Below, piece after piece: positions 16,490 through 26,179 of a stretch of 64,000 nt of DNA. The notes below the pieces were generated by a model. The model was given only the letters and a program-made list of their open reading frames with translations, ran no database searches and was not told where the DNA came from. The DNA comes from Pseudomonadota bacterium. GTDB taxonomy: Bacteria > Pseudomonadota > Gammaproteobacteria > Burkholderiales > Burkholderiaceae_C. The stretch is taken from NCBI GenBank assembly GCA_023387335.1, contig JAEWIF010000026.1:310001-374000 (forward strand), written 5' to 3'. How positions within the stretch are numbered: position 1 is the stretch's first letter; each line of letters opens with the position of its first letter. The translations under genes were made by a program, and so were the position numbers.

Positions 16490-17065
16490 TTGAAAACCGC
16501 CATCGACTGGTTCTTCAAGGCGCTCGAATTCCTGGTCGTCCTCGCGATGGTCGCGATGGTCGCCATGGTGTTCGGCAACGTGGTGCTGCGCTACGCCTTC
16601 AACTCCGGCATCCAGGTGTCCGAGGAGATGTCGCGCTACTGCTTCATCTGGCTCACCTACATCGGCGCGATGATCGCCATGCGCGAGAAGGGCCACCTGG
16701 GCGTGGACACGCTGGTCAAGCACCTGCCGGTGCTCGGCAAGAAGGTCTGCCTGTTCATCTCCGAGTCGCTGATGCTCTGGTGCAACGTGCTGTTCTTCAT
16801 CGGCACCTGGAAGATGCACGGCCTGCAGGTGAGCAACGTCTCGCCGGTGGTCGGCATCTCCATGATCTGGATCTACGGCATCGGCTACGTGGTGGCCGTG
16901 GTGATGGCCCTGTTCAACCTGCAGGTGCTCTGGAAGCTGGTCACCGGCCGCATCGCCGAGGATGAACTGGTGCAGGTGATCGAATCGGAGGACGTGCCCG
17001 CGCATGTCGTGGCGCCTCTGCCCGACGATGCGGCCGCCGTCCAGGCGGGGAGGGCTCGCGCATGA
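16490..17065 (+). CDS. dctQ: TRAP transporter small permease (DctQ)
   Basis: 191 residues with four hydrophobic helices (about 10-35, 45-70, 85-110, 125-150). It carries the family Asn-Val-x-Leu-Arg motif (FGNVVLRYAFNSGIQVSEEM) and the REKGHLGVD segment. The start is TTG at 16490, supported by GAGGAG eight bases upstream. The stop overlaps the large permease start (ATGA). With DctM and DctP it forms a sodium-driven uptake system for an organic anion, by context a sugar acid. Confidence 0.9.
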   Translation: MKTAIDWFFKALEFLVVLAMVAMVAMVFGNVVLRYAFNSGIQVSEEMSRYCFIWLTYIGAMIAMREKGHLGVDTLVKHLPVLGKKVCLFISESLMLWCNVLFFIGTWKMHGLQVSNVSPVVGISMIWIYGIGYVVAVVMALFNLQVLWKLVTGRIAEDELVQVIESEDVPAHVVAPLPDDAAAVQAGRARA

Positions 17066-18360
17066 CGGTCGGCGTCTTCCTCTTCAGCCTGCTGGGCGCC
17101 ATGGCGATCGGCATGCCGATCGCGTACTCGCTGCTGGTCTGCGGCCTGGCCCTGATGGGCTTCCTGGCCTTCACCAACGTGCTGCCGGCGTTCGACAGCC
17201 AGATCCTGGCGCAGCGCTTCGTCGACGGCGCCGACAACTTCCCGCTGCTGGCCGTGCCGTTCTTCCTGCTGGCCGGCGAGTTCATGAACGCGGGCGGCCT
17301 GTCGCGCCGCATCGTCCATCTTGCGATGGCGTGGGTCGGCCACTTCCGCGGCGGCCTCGGCTACGTGGCGGTGATCGCCGCGGTCATCATGGCCTCGCTG
17401 TCCGGTTCCGCCGTGGCCGACACGGCGGCGCTGGCCGCACTGCTGATCCCGATGATGAAGCAGGCCGGCTACCAGGTGCCGCGCTCGGCGGGCCTGATCG
17501 CGGCGGGCGGCATCATCGCGCCGGTGATCCCGCCGTCGATCGGCATGATCATCTTCGGCGTCGCCGGCAACGTCTCCATCACCAAGCTGTTCCTGGCCGG
17601 CATCGTGCCCGGCATCCTGATGGGCCTGGCGATCGGCCTGTCCTGGTGGTGGGTGGCGCGCCGCGAGAACGTGCAGCCGGCCCCGCGCCTGCCGATGCCC
17701 GAGCGGCTGCGCATCACGGCCAACGGCGGCTGGGCGATCGCGCTGCCCATCGTCATCCTGGGCGGCATGAAGTTCGGCGTGTTCACGCCGACCGAAGCCG
17801 CGGTGGTGGCCGCGGTCTACAGCTTCGCGGTGGGCATGTTCATCTACCGGGAGCTGAAGCCGAAGGACCTGTACGGCCTGCTGCTGGCGGCCGGCAAGAC
17901 GACGTCGGTGGTGATGTTCCTGGTGGCCGCGGCCATGGTCAGCGCCTGGCTGATCACCGTCGCCAACATCCCCACCGAGGTGGCGAAGATGCTGGAGCCC
18001 TTCATGGGCAACAAGACGCTGCTGATGTTCGTGATGATGATCCTGATCGTCATCGTCGGCACGGCGCTGGACTTCACGCCCACCGTGCTGATCCTCACCC
18101 CGGTGCTGATGCCGGTGGTGATGAAGGCCGGCATCGACCCGGTGTACTTCGGCGTGCTGTTCATCATGAACAACGCCATCGGCCTGATCACCCCGCCCGT
18201 GGGCACGGTGCTCAACGTGGTGTGCGGCGTCGCCCGCATCACCATGGACGATGCCTTCAAGGGCGTGATGCCCTTCCTCCTGGCCCAGCTGGCCGTGCTG
18301 TTCCTGCTGGTGCTGTTCCCCGACATCGTGCTCGTGCCGCTGAAGTTCTTCATGCGCTGA
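17062..18360 (+). CDS. dctM: TRAP transporter large permease (DctM)
   Basis: 432 residues and about 12 hydrophobic segments, the usual DctM size. SGSAVADTAALAALLIPMM and GGIIAPVIPPSIGMIIFGV are the paired re-entrant loop motifs near the middle, and NNAIGLITPPVGTVLNVVCG is the C-terminal counterpart. It is the ion-coupled translocating subunit. It is coupled to dctQ by a four-base overlap and followed after 47 bases by the solute-binding protein. Confidence 0.95.
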   Translation: MTVGVFLFSLLGAMAIGMPIAYSLLVCGLALMGFLAFTNVLPAFDSQILAQRFVDGADNFPLLAVPFFLLAGEFMNAGGLSRRIVHLAMAWVGHFRGGLGYVAVIAAVIMASLSGSAVADTAALAALLIPMMKQAGYQVPRSAGLIAAGGIIAPVIPPSIGMIIFGVAGNVSITKLFLAGIVPGILMGLAIGLSWWWVARRENVQPAPRLPMPERLRITANGGWAIALPIVILGGMKFGVFTPTEAAVVAAVYSFAVGMFIYRELKPKDLYGLLLAAGKTTSVVMFLVAAAMVSAWLITVANIPTEVAKMLEPFMGNKTLLMFVMMILIVIVGTALDFTPTVLILTPVLMPVVMKAGIDPVYFGVLFIMNNAIGLITPPVGTVLNVVCGVARITMDDAFKGVMPFLLAQLAVLFLLVLFPDIVLVPLKFFMR

Positions 18361-18407
18361 GCCGCTGTTCCTTTTTTTTCAACCGTCGTCACCCAAGGAG
18401 ACAAGCC

Positions 18408-19415
18408 ATGTTCAAACGACGCACCCTCGTGACCCTGGTGGCCGGCGCGCTGCTCGCCGCCGCGCCCGCCTTCGCGCAGTTCCAGGATCGCACCATCAAG
18501 TTCACCAACGGCGTGAACGAGGACCACCCCGTCGGCGTGGGCGTCAAGAAGATGCAGGAAGTGCTCAACGCCAAGACCGGCGGCAAGCTCAAGCTGCAGG
18601 CCTTCTGGGGCGGCGCGGCCGGCGGCGACCTGCAGGCCACGCAGGCGCTGCGCGCCGGCACGCAGGAGATGGTGTGCACCTCGTCCTCGCCGCTGGTGGG
18701 CATCGTCAAGGAACTGGGCGTGTTCGACCTGCCGTTCCTGTTCGCCAACGAGAAGGAAGCCGACACGGTGCTGGACGGCGCCGCCGGCCAGTACTTCAAC
18801 AAGAAGCTGGAAGAAGCGGGCCTGGTGAACCTGGCCTACTGGGAGAACGGCTTCCGCAACCTGACGAACAGCAAGCGCCCGGTCGCCAAGGTCGAGGACT
18901 TCGACGGCGTGAAGGTGCGGGTGATGCAGAACAACATCTTCCTGGACACCTTCAAGACGCTGGGCACGAACGCCGTGCCGATGGCCTTCGGCGAGGTGTT
19001 CACCGCGCTGGAGACCCGCACCATCGACGGCCAGGAGAACCCCTTCGTGACCATCGAAACCTCCAAGTTCAACGAGGTGCAGAAGTACCTGTCGGTCACC
19101 CGCCATGCCTACACGCCGTTCCTGGTGCTGTACAGCAAGAAGCTGTGGGACCAGCTGACCCCGCAGGAGCAGTCGGTGCTGCGCGAGGCCGCCGTCGAAG
19201 GCCAGAAGGTGCAGCGCACGGCCAACCGCCAGCTGAACGAGAAGTCGCTGGCCAGCCTGAAGTCCAAGGGCATGCAGGTCAACGAGATCACGCCGGCCGA
19301 GCAGCGCCGCATGTTCGACAAGGTCAAGCCGGTCTACGACAAGAACGTGCCCACCATCGGCGCCGAAGCCGTCAAGGTGGTGCTGGACGACCTGAAGAAG
19401 GCGCGCGGCGGCTGA
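18408..19415 (+). CDS. dctP: TRAP transporter solute-binding protein (DctP)
   Basis: 335 residues. The signal peptide is about residues 1-23 (RRTLVTLVAGALLAAAPAFA, cleaved before QFQD). The mature protein shows the DctP fold signatures LPFLFANEKEADTVLDG, GFRNLTNSKRPV, the carboxylate-binding Arg in VKVRVMQNN, and QENPFVTIETSKFNEVQKYL. AAGGAG precedes the ATG at 18408. It captures the substrate in the periplasm for DctQM. Its place ahead of an enolase-superfamily dehydratase suggests a hexonate or uronate-like ligand. Confidence 0.93.
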   Translation: MFKRRTLVTLVAGALLAAAPAFAQFQDRTIKFTNGVNEDHPVGVGVKKMQEVLNAKTGGKLKLQAFWGGAAGGDLQATQALRAGTQEMVCTSSSPLVGIVKELGVFDLPFLFANEKEADTVLDGAAGQYFNKKLEEAGLVNLAYWENGFRNLTNSKRPVAKVEDFDGVKVRVMQNNIFLDTFKTLGTNAVPMAFGEVFTALETRTIDGQENPFVTIETSKFNEVQKYLSVTRHAYTPFLVLYSKKLWDQLTPQEQSVLREAAVEGQKVQRTANRQLNEKSLASLKSKGMQVNEITPAEQRRMFDKVKPVYDKNVPTIGAEAVKVVLDDLKKARGG

Positions 19416-19420
19416 CTCAC

Positions 19421-20614
19421 ATGAAGATCACCCGGCTCGAAACCATCCGCCTCGGCGAGTTCCCCAACATCCTCTGGGTGCGGATCCACACCGACGAGGG
19501 GCTGGTCGGGCTGGGTGAGACCTTCATGGGCGCGGCGGCGGTCGAGGCCTACCTGCACGAGTGGGCCGCCCAGCGGCTGCTGGGCACCGACCCGCTGGCC
19601 ATCGAGGCGCGGGCGCGCGACCTCACCGGCTACCTGGGCTGGCGCGGGTCCGGCGTGGAGACGCGCGGCAACTCCGCCGTCGACATCGCGCTGTGGGACC
19701 TGTTCGGCAAGGCCGCCAACATGCCGGTGCACACGGCGCTGGGCGGCAGGAGCCGCGACGCGATCCGCGTCTACAACACCTGCGCCGGCTACCAGTACAT
19801 CCGCGGCAATGCCAACCAGACCTCGTCGAACTGGGGCCTGGGCAATGCCAGCGGACCCTACGAGGACCTGCAGGGTTTCCTGCACCACGCCGACGAACTC
19901 GCCCAGTCGCTGCTGGACGAGGGCATCACGGCGATGAAGATCTGGCCGTTCGACCCGGCCGCCGAGGCCAGCCACGGCCAGTACATCTCCAGCGAGGACC
20001 TGGACAAGGCGCTCGAGCCCTTCCGCAAGATCCGCAAGGCGGTGGGCGACCGCATGGACATCATGGTGGAGTTCCACAGCCTGTGGCGCCTGCCGATGGC
20101 CCGCAGGATCGCCCGTGCGCTCAAGGAGTTCGACACCTTCTGGCACGAGGACGCGATCCGCATGGATTCGCTGGACCTGCTGAAGCAGTACGCGCAGGAC
20201 TGCGAGGCGCTGATCTGCGCCAGCGAGACCCTCAGCTACAAGTGGGGCTTCAAGGATTACCTGGAGACGGGCGTCGCCGGCGTGGTGATGCTCGACCTGT
20301 CGTGGTGCGGCGGCCTGACCGAGGCCCGCAAGATCGCCGGCATGGCCGACGCGTGGCAGTTGCCCGTGGCGCCGCACGACTGCACCGGGCCCGTGGTCTG
20401 GGCCGCGTCCACGCACCTGTCGCTGCACGCGCCCAATGCGCTGGTGCAGGAGAGCGTGCGGGCCTTCTACAGCGGCTGGTACCGTGAACTCGTGACCGAG
20501 CTGCCGGTGGTCAAGGACGGGATGATCCGTCTCAACGATCGTCCGGGCCTCGGGCTGGAACTGCTGCCCGACCTGGACAAGCGGCCCGACGCGATCGTTC
20601 GCGTCTCGAAATAA
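19421..20614 (+). CDS. enolase-superfamily (mandelate racemase/muconate lactonizing) sugar-acid dehydratase
   Basis: 397 residues. The capping domain is about 1-120 and the barrel 125-370. Metal ligands appear as Glu217 (MVEFHS), Glu243 (WHEDAI) and Glu269 (CASETL). His319 (VAPHDC) is the likely general base, with Lys173 in MKIWPFD and His219 nearby. The pattern fits an MR-subgroup sugar-acid dehydratase of galactonate/gluconate type rather than a racemase. It starts five bases after the dctP stop and is the last gene of the rightward arm. Together with the IlvD-type enzyme it gives the locus two unrelated dehydratases. Confidence 0.85.
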   Translation: MKITRLETIRLGEFPNILWVRIHTDEGLVGLGETFMGAAAVEAYLHEWAAQRLLGTDPLAIEARARDLTGYLGWRGSGVETRGNSAVDIALWDLFGKAANMPVHTALGGRSRDAIRVYNTCAGYQYIRGNANQTSSNWGLGNASGPYEDLQGFLHHADELAQSLLDEGITAMKIWPFDPAAEASHGQYISSEDLDKALEPFRKIRKAVGDRMDIMVEFHSLWRLPMARRIARALKEFDTFWHEDAIRMDSLDLLKQYAQDCEALICASETLSYKWGFKDYLETGVAGVVMLDLSWCGGLTEARKIAGMADAWQLPVAPHDCTGPVVWAASTHLSLHAPNALVQESVRAFYSGWYRELVTELPVVKDGMIRLNDRPGLGLELLPDLDKRPDAIVRVSK

Positions 20615-20617
20615 GGC

Positions 20618-21283
20618 CTAGGCGCGAACGCTCGCGCCCTGCAGCACGCCCGACAGCAGCACCACGCGCCCGCGCGCGGTGGGCACGGCGCGCAGCAGCG
20701 CGGCCGCGACGTCGGCGGCAGCCACCGACCTGAGGTTCGCGGGGATGACCGGACGCAGCCAGCGGCTGATGTTCAAGGCCAGCGTTTCGCCGCCGCGCAC
20801 GGGTTGTCCGAGCGACTCGCGGTTGCCCGCCAGGAACGAAGGCCGCGCGATCGCGATGCCGTCGAAGCCGAGCGGCGTGAGCGCGTCCTCGAGCTCGCCT
20901 TTCACCCGGTTGTAGAAGAGGCGCGAATGCGCGTCGGCGCCCATGGCGCTGACGAGGCCCAGGCGCTTGGCGCCGGCCGCGCGCGCGGCTTGAGCCACGG
21001 CCAGGTTGGCGTCGTGGTCGATGGCGCGGAAAGCGGCCTGGCTGCCCGCCACCTTGATCGTGGTGCCGAGCGCCAGATAGACCTCGTCCAGGGCCGGGAG
21101 AGCGGGCAGCGGCGAGGCGAAGTCGGTGAGATGGAGCGCGAGCTTGGGATGCACGATCGCGGGATCGCGTCGCGCGAGCACGTGGACCGCCTGCACCTCG
21201 GGGTCACGCAGCAGCCCCTGCAAGAGCTCGCGGCCCACCAGGCCGGTGGCGCCGGCGAGAAGGGCGGTGCGGGGCGAGGTCAT
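20618..21283 (-). CDS. NAD(P)H-binding atypical SDR protein
   Basis: 221 residues. ALLAGATGLVGRELLQGLL is the GATGxxG cofactor loop; GLVSAMGADAHSRLFYNRVK carries the Tyr-x3-Lys-like region typical of the YraR/Htatip2-like atypical SDRs; IARPSFLAGNRES follows. The ATG at 21283 aligns with the start of the Rossmann strand. It is convergent with the dehydratase gene (3-bp gap) and is preceded on its own strand by the DUF5615 gene. Substrate unknown. Confidence 0.82.
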   Translation of the reverse strand: MTSPRTALLAGATGLVGRELLQGLLRDPEVQAVHVLARRDPAIVHPKLALHLTDFASPLPALPALDEVYLALGTTIKVAGSQAAFRAIDHDANLAVAQAARAAGAKRLGLVSAMGADAHSRLFYNRVKGELEDALTPLGFDGIAIARPSFLAGNRESLGQPVRGGETLALNISRWLRPVIPANLRSVAAADVAAALLRAVPTARGRVVLLSGVLQGASVRA

Positions 21284-21303
21284 GCGGCATTGTGCCGCCA
21301 GCC

Positions 21304-21639
21304 TCAGCTTTCGGCTTTCACCACGACGTAGCTGCGCGGGACAAGGCGTTCGAGCTCGTATTCCAGATCCGGAAGCAGCTGGACCAGAGCCGAGAGGGTG
21401 TTCGAGGGAGAGTCGAGCACCACGATGGCGAGGGGAAGATTGCGCGCGTTCTGCTGGTAGGGCAGGTTCTTGTCGACCGTGACAAGAGCGTCGAACCGAT
21501 GGGCCGCCCGTGCAAGCAACGCGCCGTTCTTGATGCCTGCCCAGCCTTCCAGAACGACGGTCGAGACGTCGTGGTCGTCTTCGAGAAACTGGCGCAGGCG
21601 CGCCGGGACGCACTCGTCAAGCAGCAGGCGCATCCGCAC
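21304..21639 (-). CDS. DUF5615 PIN-like toxin-type protein
   Basis: 111 residues. RLLLDECVPARLRQFL has the N-terminal Asp-Glu of the PIN-like fold, and DALVTVDKNLPYQQ supplies a second acidic position. The size and layout are those of DUF5615 proteins, which are regularly encoded behind DUF433 genes. Its start overlaps the DUF433 gene by 23 bases, a typical antitoxin-toxin order. RNase activity is inferred from the fold, not shown. Confidence 0.82.
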   Translation of the reverse strand: MRMRLLLDECVPARLRQFLEDDHDVSTVVLEGWAGIKNGALLARAAHRFDALVTVDKNLPYQQNARNLPLAIVVLDSPSNTLSALVQLLPDLEYELERLVPRSYVVVKAES

Positions 21640-21835
21640 CCAGCCGCTCTCGAGCGGCTTCGAGGACGGCTACTGCTTGCTGCCGGGACACGGTCGGAAA
21701 GTCCTGGATGAAGTCCTCCAGCGAAGTGGAGGCTTCCAGGTAATCGAAGAGGTTCTTCACGGGCACGCGGGTGCCCGCGAAGCAGAGTGCCCCGCTCAGA
21801 ACTTCCGGATTTCTCTGGACGAGCTTCGCTTCCAT
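21617..21835 (-). CDS. DUF433 antitoxin-type protein
   Basis: 72 residues from the ATG at 21835 (MEAKLVQRNPEVLSGALCFA). GTRVPVKNLFDYLEAS and TVSRQQAVAVLEAARERL form the helix-turn-helix-like DUF433 fold. It precedes and overlaps the DUF5615 gene. DUF433 proteins are predicted DNA-binding partners that neutralise the PIN-like protein and repress the pair. A longer in-frame reading upstream is low-complexity Ala/Thr and is not included. Confidence 0.82.
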   Translation of the reverse strand: MEAKLVQRNPEVLSGALCFAGTRVPVKNLFDYLEASTSLEDFIQDFPTVSRQQAVAVLEAARERLGADAPAA

Positions 21836-21872
21836 GGCCGTGTGGCCAGTGTAGCGGGGCGGGGCTGCGGCG

Positions 21873-23630
21873 TCAGCCGAACCGGCGGTTCTGGTTGCCG
21901 CTGCGCTGGCCGTATCCGCCGCCACCACCACCGCCACCACCGCGGTTGCGATTGCGGTTGCCGCCACCGCCGTTGCCGCGGTTGACCGCGCCCATGCTGT
22001 CGATGCTGGTGCGCGTCGGGTCGGGCTGGCCGTTGTTGCTGGTGCGGCGCACGCCGGTCATGTCGCGGCGGGTGGGCAGGCTGGTGCGCAGCGGGTCGAC
22101 GTTGCGCGGCACGCGATCGTCGCGGTCATCGCGCTCGTCGTCGTAGTCGCGCTGCTCGGTACGGGCCGGGCGCGGCTGCTGGTGCTGCGGCGGACGCTGG
22201 CCGCCGTTCTGGCCGTTGTGGCCGTGGGCCGGACGCGGGCTGCCCGGCGTCTTGGCACGCTGCTGGCCGTTGCCACCGCCGTTGCGGGGACCGCGATCGC
22301 CTTCGGCGGACCTGCGCTGGCCGCCCTGGCCACCGCCGTTGCCGGCCTTGTTCTCGCGGATGCGCTGGACCATCTCCTGGCGCGCGGCCTTGGCCGCGGC
22401 GGCCATGACGTCACGGCTGGGCGGCTTGCCCGCGCCGCCCCACAGCGTCTGGCGGCCCATGGCGATGGGCTCGGCCCGCTCGCCGGCCTCGGGGCCGAAG
22501 CCCTCGATCGGCTGCGCCGGGATCTGCTGCTTGGTGAAGCGCTCGATCTCCTGCATGAAGCCTTCCTCGTCCAGGCAGACCAGGCTGACCGCCTGGCCTT
22601 CGCGGCCCGCGCGGCCGGTGCGGCCGATGCGGTGGACGTAGTCCTCGGGCACGTTGGGGACCTCGTAGTTCACCACGTGCGGCAGGTCGTCGATGTCGAT
22701 GCCGCGGGCGGCGATGTCGGTGGCCACCAGCGCGCGGATCTCGCCGCTCTTGAAGCCGGCAAGCGCCTGGGTGCGGGCGCCCTGGCTCTTGTTGCCGTGC
22801 AGCGCCATCGCGGTGACGCCGTTCTTGTTCAGGAACTCGGCGACGTGGTTGGCGCCGAACTTGGTGCGCGTGAACACCAGCACCTGGCTCCAGTCGTGCT
22901 CCTGGATGATGTGGGCGAGCAACTGTTTCTTCTTCGCGCGGCCGACCGGGTGGACGACCTGGCTGATGCGCTGCACCGTGGTGTTGCGCGGTGTGACCTG
23001 GATGCTACGAGGCTCGCGTAACAAAGAGTTTGCGAGGTCACGAATTTCATCGCTGAAGGTGGCCGAGAACAGCAGGCTCTGCTTCTCGCGCGGCATCAGC
23101 GCCAGCACCTTCTTCACGTCATGGATGAAGCCCATGTCGAGCATGCGGTCGGCTTCGTCCAGCACCAGGATCTCGACGGTGGACAGGTCCAGGTGGCCCT
23201 GCTGCTGCAGGTCGAGCAGGCGGCCCGGAGTGGCAACGAGGATGTCGACGCCGGCCCGGATGCGATCGATCTGCGGGTTCATGCCCACGCCACCGAAGAT
23301 GACCGTGGAGGACAGCGGCAGGTACTTGCCATAGGTGCGGACGGACTCTTCCACCTGGGCGGCGAGCTCCCGCGTCGGCGTCAGCACGAGGGCCGCGATG
23401 CCGTCCTTGCCGAACTTGTTGGTCTTGCCCTGGCCCTTGGAGAGCTTGTGGAGCAGGGGGAGGGTGAACGCGGCGGTCTTGCCGGTGCCGGTCTGCGCGC
23501 CGGCGAGCAGGTCGTGCCCTTCGAGCACGGCGGGAATGGCCTGGGCCTGGATGGGGGTGGGGGTTTCGTAGCCTTGTTCGCGCACGGCCTTCAGGATCGC
23601 CGGTGCGAGGTTCAGTTCTTCAAATGTCAT
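21873..23630 (-). CDS. rhlE: DEAD-box RNA helicase with Gly/Arg-rich tail (RhlE-type)
   Basis: 585 residues from the ATG at 23630 ([10 protein letters not shown]); an ATG at 23648 would add six residues. Helicase core motifs are in order: Q motif [75 protein letters not shown]. Beyond about residue 400 is a long low-complexity extension rich in Gln, Arg, Asp and Gly, ending in Asn-Arg-Gly repeats and a run of nine Gly. Such tails bind RNA and favour condensates. It probably acts in ribosome assembly, mRNA turnover and cold adaptation. Confidence 0.93.
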   Translation of the reverse strand: MTFEELNLAPAILKAVREQGYETPTPIQAQAIPAVLEGHDLLAGAQTGTGKTAAFTLPLLHKLSKGQGKTNKFGKDGIAALVLTPTRELAAQVEESVRTYGKYLPLSSTVIFGGVGMNPQIDRIRAGVDILVATPGRLLDLQQQGHLDLSTVEILVLDEADRMLDMGFIHDVKKVLALMPREKQSLLFSATFSDEIRDLANSLLREPRSIQVTPRNTTVQRISQVVHPVGRAKKKQLLAHIIQEHDWSQVLVFTRTKFGANHVAEFLNKNGVTAMALHGNKSQGARTQALAGFKSGEIRALVATDIAARGIDIDDLPHVVNYEVPNVPEDYVHRIGRTGRAGREGQAVSLVCLDEEGFMQEIERFTKQQIPAQPIEGFGPEAGERAEPIAMGRQTLWGGAGKPPSRDVMAAAAKAARQEMVQRIRENKAGNGGGQGGQRRSAEGDRGPRNGGGNGQQRAKTPGSPRPAHGHNGQNGGQRPPQHQQPRPARTEQRDYDDERDDRDDRVPRNVDPLRTSLPTRRDMTGVRRTSNNGQPDPTRTSIDSMGAVNRGNGGGGNRNRNRGGGGGGGGGYGQRSGNQNRRFG

Positions 23631-23845
23631 GAATACGGGGAGCGCCATACCTAGGCGCCGGGTATCGGCCTGTACGGCGCCGAGGCGCCGATGCAAGTCA
23701 AAGGCAGATGGGTTTGAGGACGGGAGGACCCGACAGCAGGGCCGGTGGCTCCCCAGCGAATCGCTGAGCCCGTGAAAACGACTGCTGTTTGCCACGGGAG
23801 ACACGCATTGTCGCATGCTTCGCAAAGCTGAGTCGGGTCGACATA

Positions 23846-26053
23846 ATGAGCCGGACCATGGCGAAGATGCTCCCAATGCGGCTCGGTGTAGCGGACGATC
23901 CCACCGCGCTGCAGCCGTCGCTCAACGACTGCCTTTCCGCAACCCTGCAACAGGCCGCCTCCCTGATGGGCGACGTCGTCCAGGGCCTCGTGCGCGGCGC
24001 GCAGCCCGGCGGCGGGCCGCAGAGCATCCCGGCTTTCCAGGCGACCGACATCAAGGCCGCGGTCATCGCGCTGGAAGCCGAGACCACCGCCGTCTCCGCC
24101 ACCTTCGCCGAAGAGCTTTCGCGGCTGGTGTACGAGGGCGGCGGCAAGGAGCAGGCCACCACCGAGGTGCTGCGCTACGAGGACCTGCAGCTGTTCGGCG
24201 ACGACGAGCTCGACGAGAGCATCGAGGTCGCGCGCGCGCAGCAGGAAGTCTCTATCGCCGTCGACGACGTGCTGCCGGCGCTCGATTCGGCGGTCAGCAC
24301 GCTGCTGGGCTGGCGCACCGTCCAGCCGGGGCTGAACCCGATCCGCCCTGAAGTGTTCGTGCGCGCGTTGCAGCGGACGCTGGCGCAGCATGTGCCGGTG
24401 GACGGCACGCGCGAAGTGCTCATCACGCCCGCCGCCGGCATCCTCGGCGTCAAGCTGCGCCGGCTGTACCGCGAACTGTCCGACTGGCTGCTGTCCACCG
24501 GGGTCGAACCCGCCGAGCCGCTGGGCGGCAAGCCGGCCCAGGGCGGCGCCGCTCCGGCACCTGCCGCCGGCACCATCGCCAAGACGCTGCTCACGCTGGA
24601 CCGGCTGCGCAAGCTGCTGGCCGGCGACTTCGACGTGCCTCCGGGCAAGCCCGAGTTCCTGCACACGGTCCCGGCCTCGATGTCGCTGCTGCAGGAGCTC
24701 AAGCAGGTCGACGCGCTGGTCAAGCGCCTGGAGCAGCGTCCCAAGGCTCCGCCGCCGCCCGCGCAGGCGCTGCAGGCGGCCGCCGCGCATGAGTCGGGCG
24801 CCGTGCCGCGGCTGGGCCACCAGCTCGGCGAGGAGGTGCTGCGCCTCATGTTCGACACGCTCGCGCAGGACGACCGCCTGCTGCCCGCGTACAAGGCGGA
24901 ACTGCGCAAGCTCCAGCCGGCGGTGCAGAAGCTGTCGCAGAAGGACTCGCGCTTCTTCAGCGACCGCACCCATCCGGCGCGCCAGTTCCTCGACCGCGTC
25001 ACCCAGCGCAGCCTGGCCTTCAAGGCCGAGAGCGAGCCCGGCTGGCCGCGCTTCTTCGAGTCGGTGCAGTACGCCTCGCGCTGGCTGACCGAGAGCAAGG
25101 TGGTCGAGGCCGACACCTTCGGCGAGATGCTCGACCACCTGCAGAAGCTGTGGGGCGACCAGGACCAGGGCGTGCGCCATCGCCGCGAGGAGGCCGCCCG
25201 CGCGCTGCTGCATGCCGAGCAGCGCAACCTGCTGGCGCAGAAGCTGGCCGCCGATTTCGAGACCGCCACCGCCGACCTCGGCGTCGCGCCCTTCGTGGTC
25301 GACTTCCTCAAGGGCTCCTGGGCCCAGGTGGTGGCCGAGGCGCAGCTCAGCTGCACCGACGGCTCCAGCGACCCGTTCGGCTACCGCGCCCTGGTCGACG
25401 ACCTGGTGTGGAGCGTGCAGAAGTCCACCTCGCAGCGCCGCCGCGCCAACCGCCTGACCGAGATGGTCCCGGCGCTGGTGGCCAAGGTGCGCGAGGGCCT
25501 GGAACGCATCGACTACCCGCCCGAACTCGCGCAGCGCTTCTTCGACAGCCTGATGACGCTGCATTCGGCCGCCCTGCAGGACGCGCAGGAGGAAGCCCGC
25601 CGGCGCGCCCAGGACATCGAGGCGGCCCCGTCCGAACCGCCGGCCGAAGCGGGCGAGCCCTGGCTCGCCGGCACCGAGGTTCAGGAGTCCGGCTGGGTCG
25701 ACCACGAGTCGGTGCTGCCGCAGGAGTTCATGTTGTCCGAGCAGCCGATGCCCGCACCGGCCGAAGCGCCGGCGCCGGCACCGGCCGGCGAACTGCGCAC
25801 CGGCACCTGGGCCGAACTGCTGGTGGAAGGCACCTGGACCCGCGTGCAGCTCACCTGGGCCAGCCCGCACGGCACGCTGTTCATGTTCACCGCGCTGGCC
25901 GGGACGGCGCACTCGATGTCGCGGCGCACCATGGAGCGGCTGCGTTCGCAGGGCTCGCTGCGCGTGGTGGCCGACAGGCCGGTGGTGGACGACGCGCTCG
26001 ACCAGGTCGCCAAGGCGGCGCTCAGGAACAGCCTCGACGGCAGCAAGGGCTGA
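23846..26053 (+). CDS. DUF1631 domain protein
   Basis: 735 residues from the ATG at 23846; ATGs at 23789 and 23858 are alternatives and none has a strong ribosome site. It is mostly helical and acidic in the N-terminal half ([22 protein letters not shown] segments). [20 protein letters not shown] and [20 protein letters not shown] are typical of DUF1631. After a Pro/Ala linker, the C-terminal 80 residues ([19 protein letters not shown], then [17 protein letters not shown]) look like a small beta barrel comparable to PilZ-like modules. Some databases label relatives thymidine phosphorylase, which the sequence does not support. Function unknown. Confidence 0.85.
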   Translation: MSRTMAKMLPMRLGVADDPTALQPSLNDCLSATLQQAASLMGDVVQGLVRGAQPGGGPQSIPAFQATDIKAAVIALEAETTAVSATFAEELSRLVYEGGGKEQATTEVLRYEDLQLFGDDELDESIEVARAQQEVSIAVDDVLPALDSAVSTLLGWRTVQPGLNPIRPEVFVRALQRTLAQHVPVDGTREVLITPAAGILGVKLRRLYRELSDWLLSTGVEPAEPLGGKPAQGGAAPAPAAGTIAKTLLTLDRLRKLLAGDFDVPPGKPEFLHTVPASMSLLQELKQVDALVKRLEQRPKAPPPPAQALQAAAAHESGAVPRLGHQLGEEVLRLMFDTLAQDDRLLPAYKAELRKLQPAVQKLSQKDSRFFSDRTHPARQFLDRVTQRSLAFKAESEPGWPRFFESVQYASRWLTESKVVEADTFGEMLDHLQKLWGDQDQGVRHRREEAARALLHAEQRNLLAQKLAADFETATADLGVAPFVVDFLKGSWAQVVAEAQLSCTDGSSDPFGYRALVDDLVWSVQKSTSQRRRANRLTEMVPALVAKVREGLERIDYPPELAQRFFDSLMTLHSAALQDAQEEARRRAQDIEAAPSEPPAEAGEPWLAGTEVQESGWVDHESVLPQEFMLSEQPMPAPAEAPAPAPAGELRTGTWAELLVEGTWTRVQLTWASPHGTLFMFTALAGTAHSMSRRTMERLRSQGSLRVVADRPVVDDALDQVAKAALRNSLDGSKG

Positions 26054-26179
26054 TCCGGCGGGCCTCGCCGGGCCCGCAACCCCCACGGAACCGCAGCGGG
26101 GATAATCCCTGGTTTTGCCGCGGCCCCACCACGGGCCGCGCGCTTGCATTTCCCCAACCCGGATCCAGATAAAGCCCTT

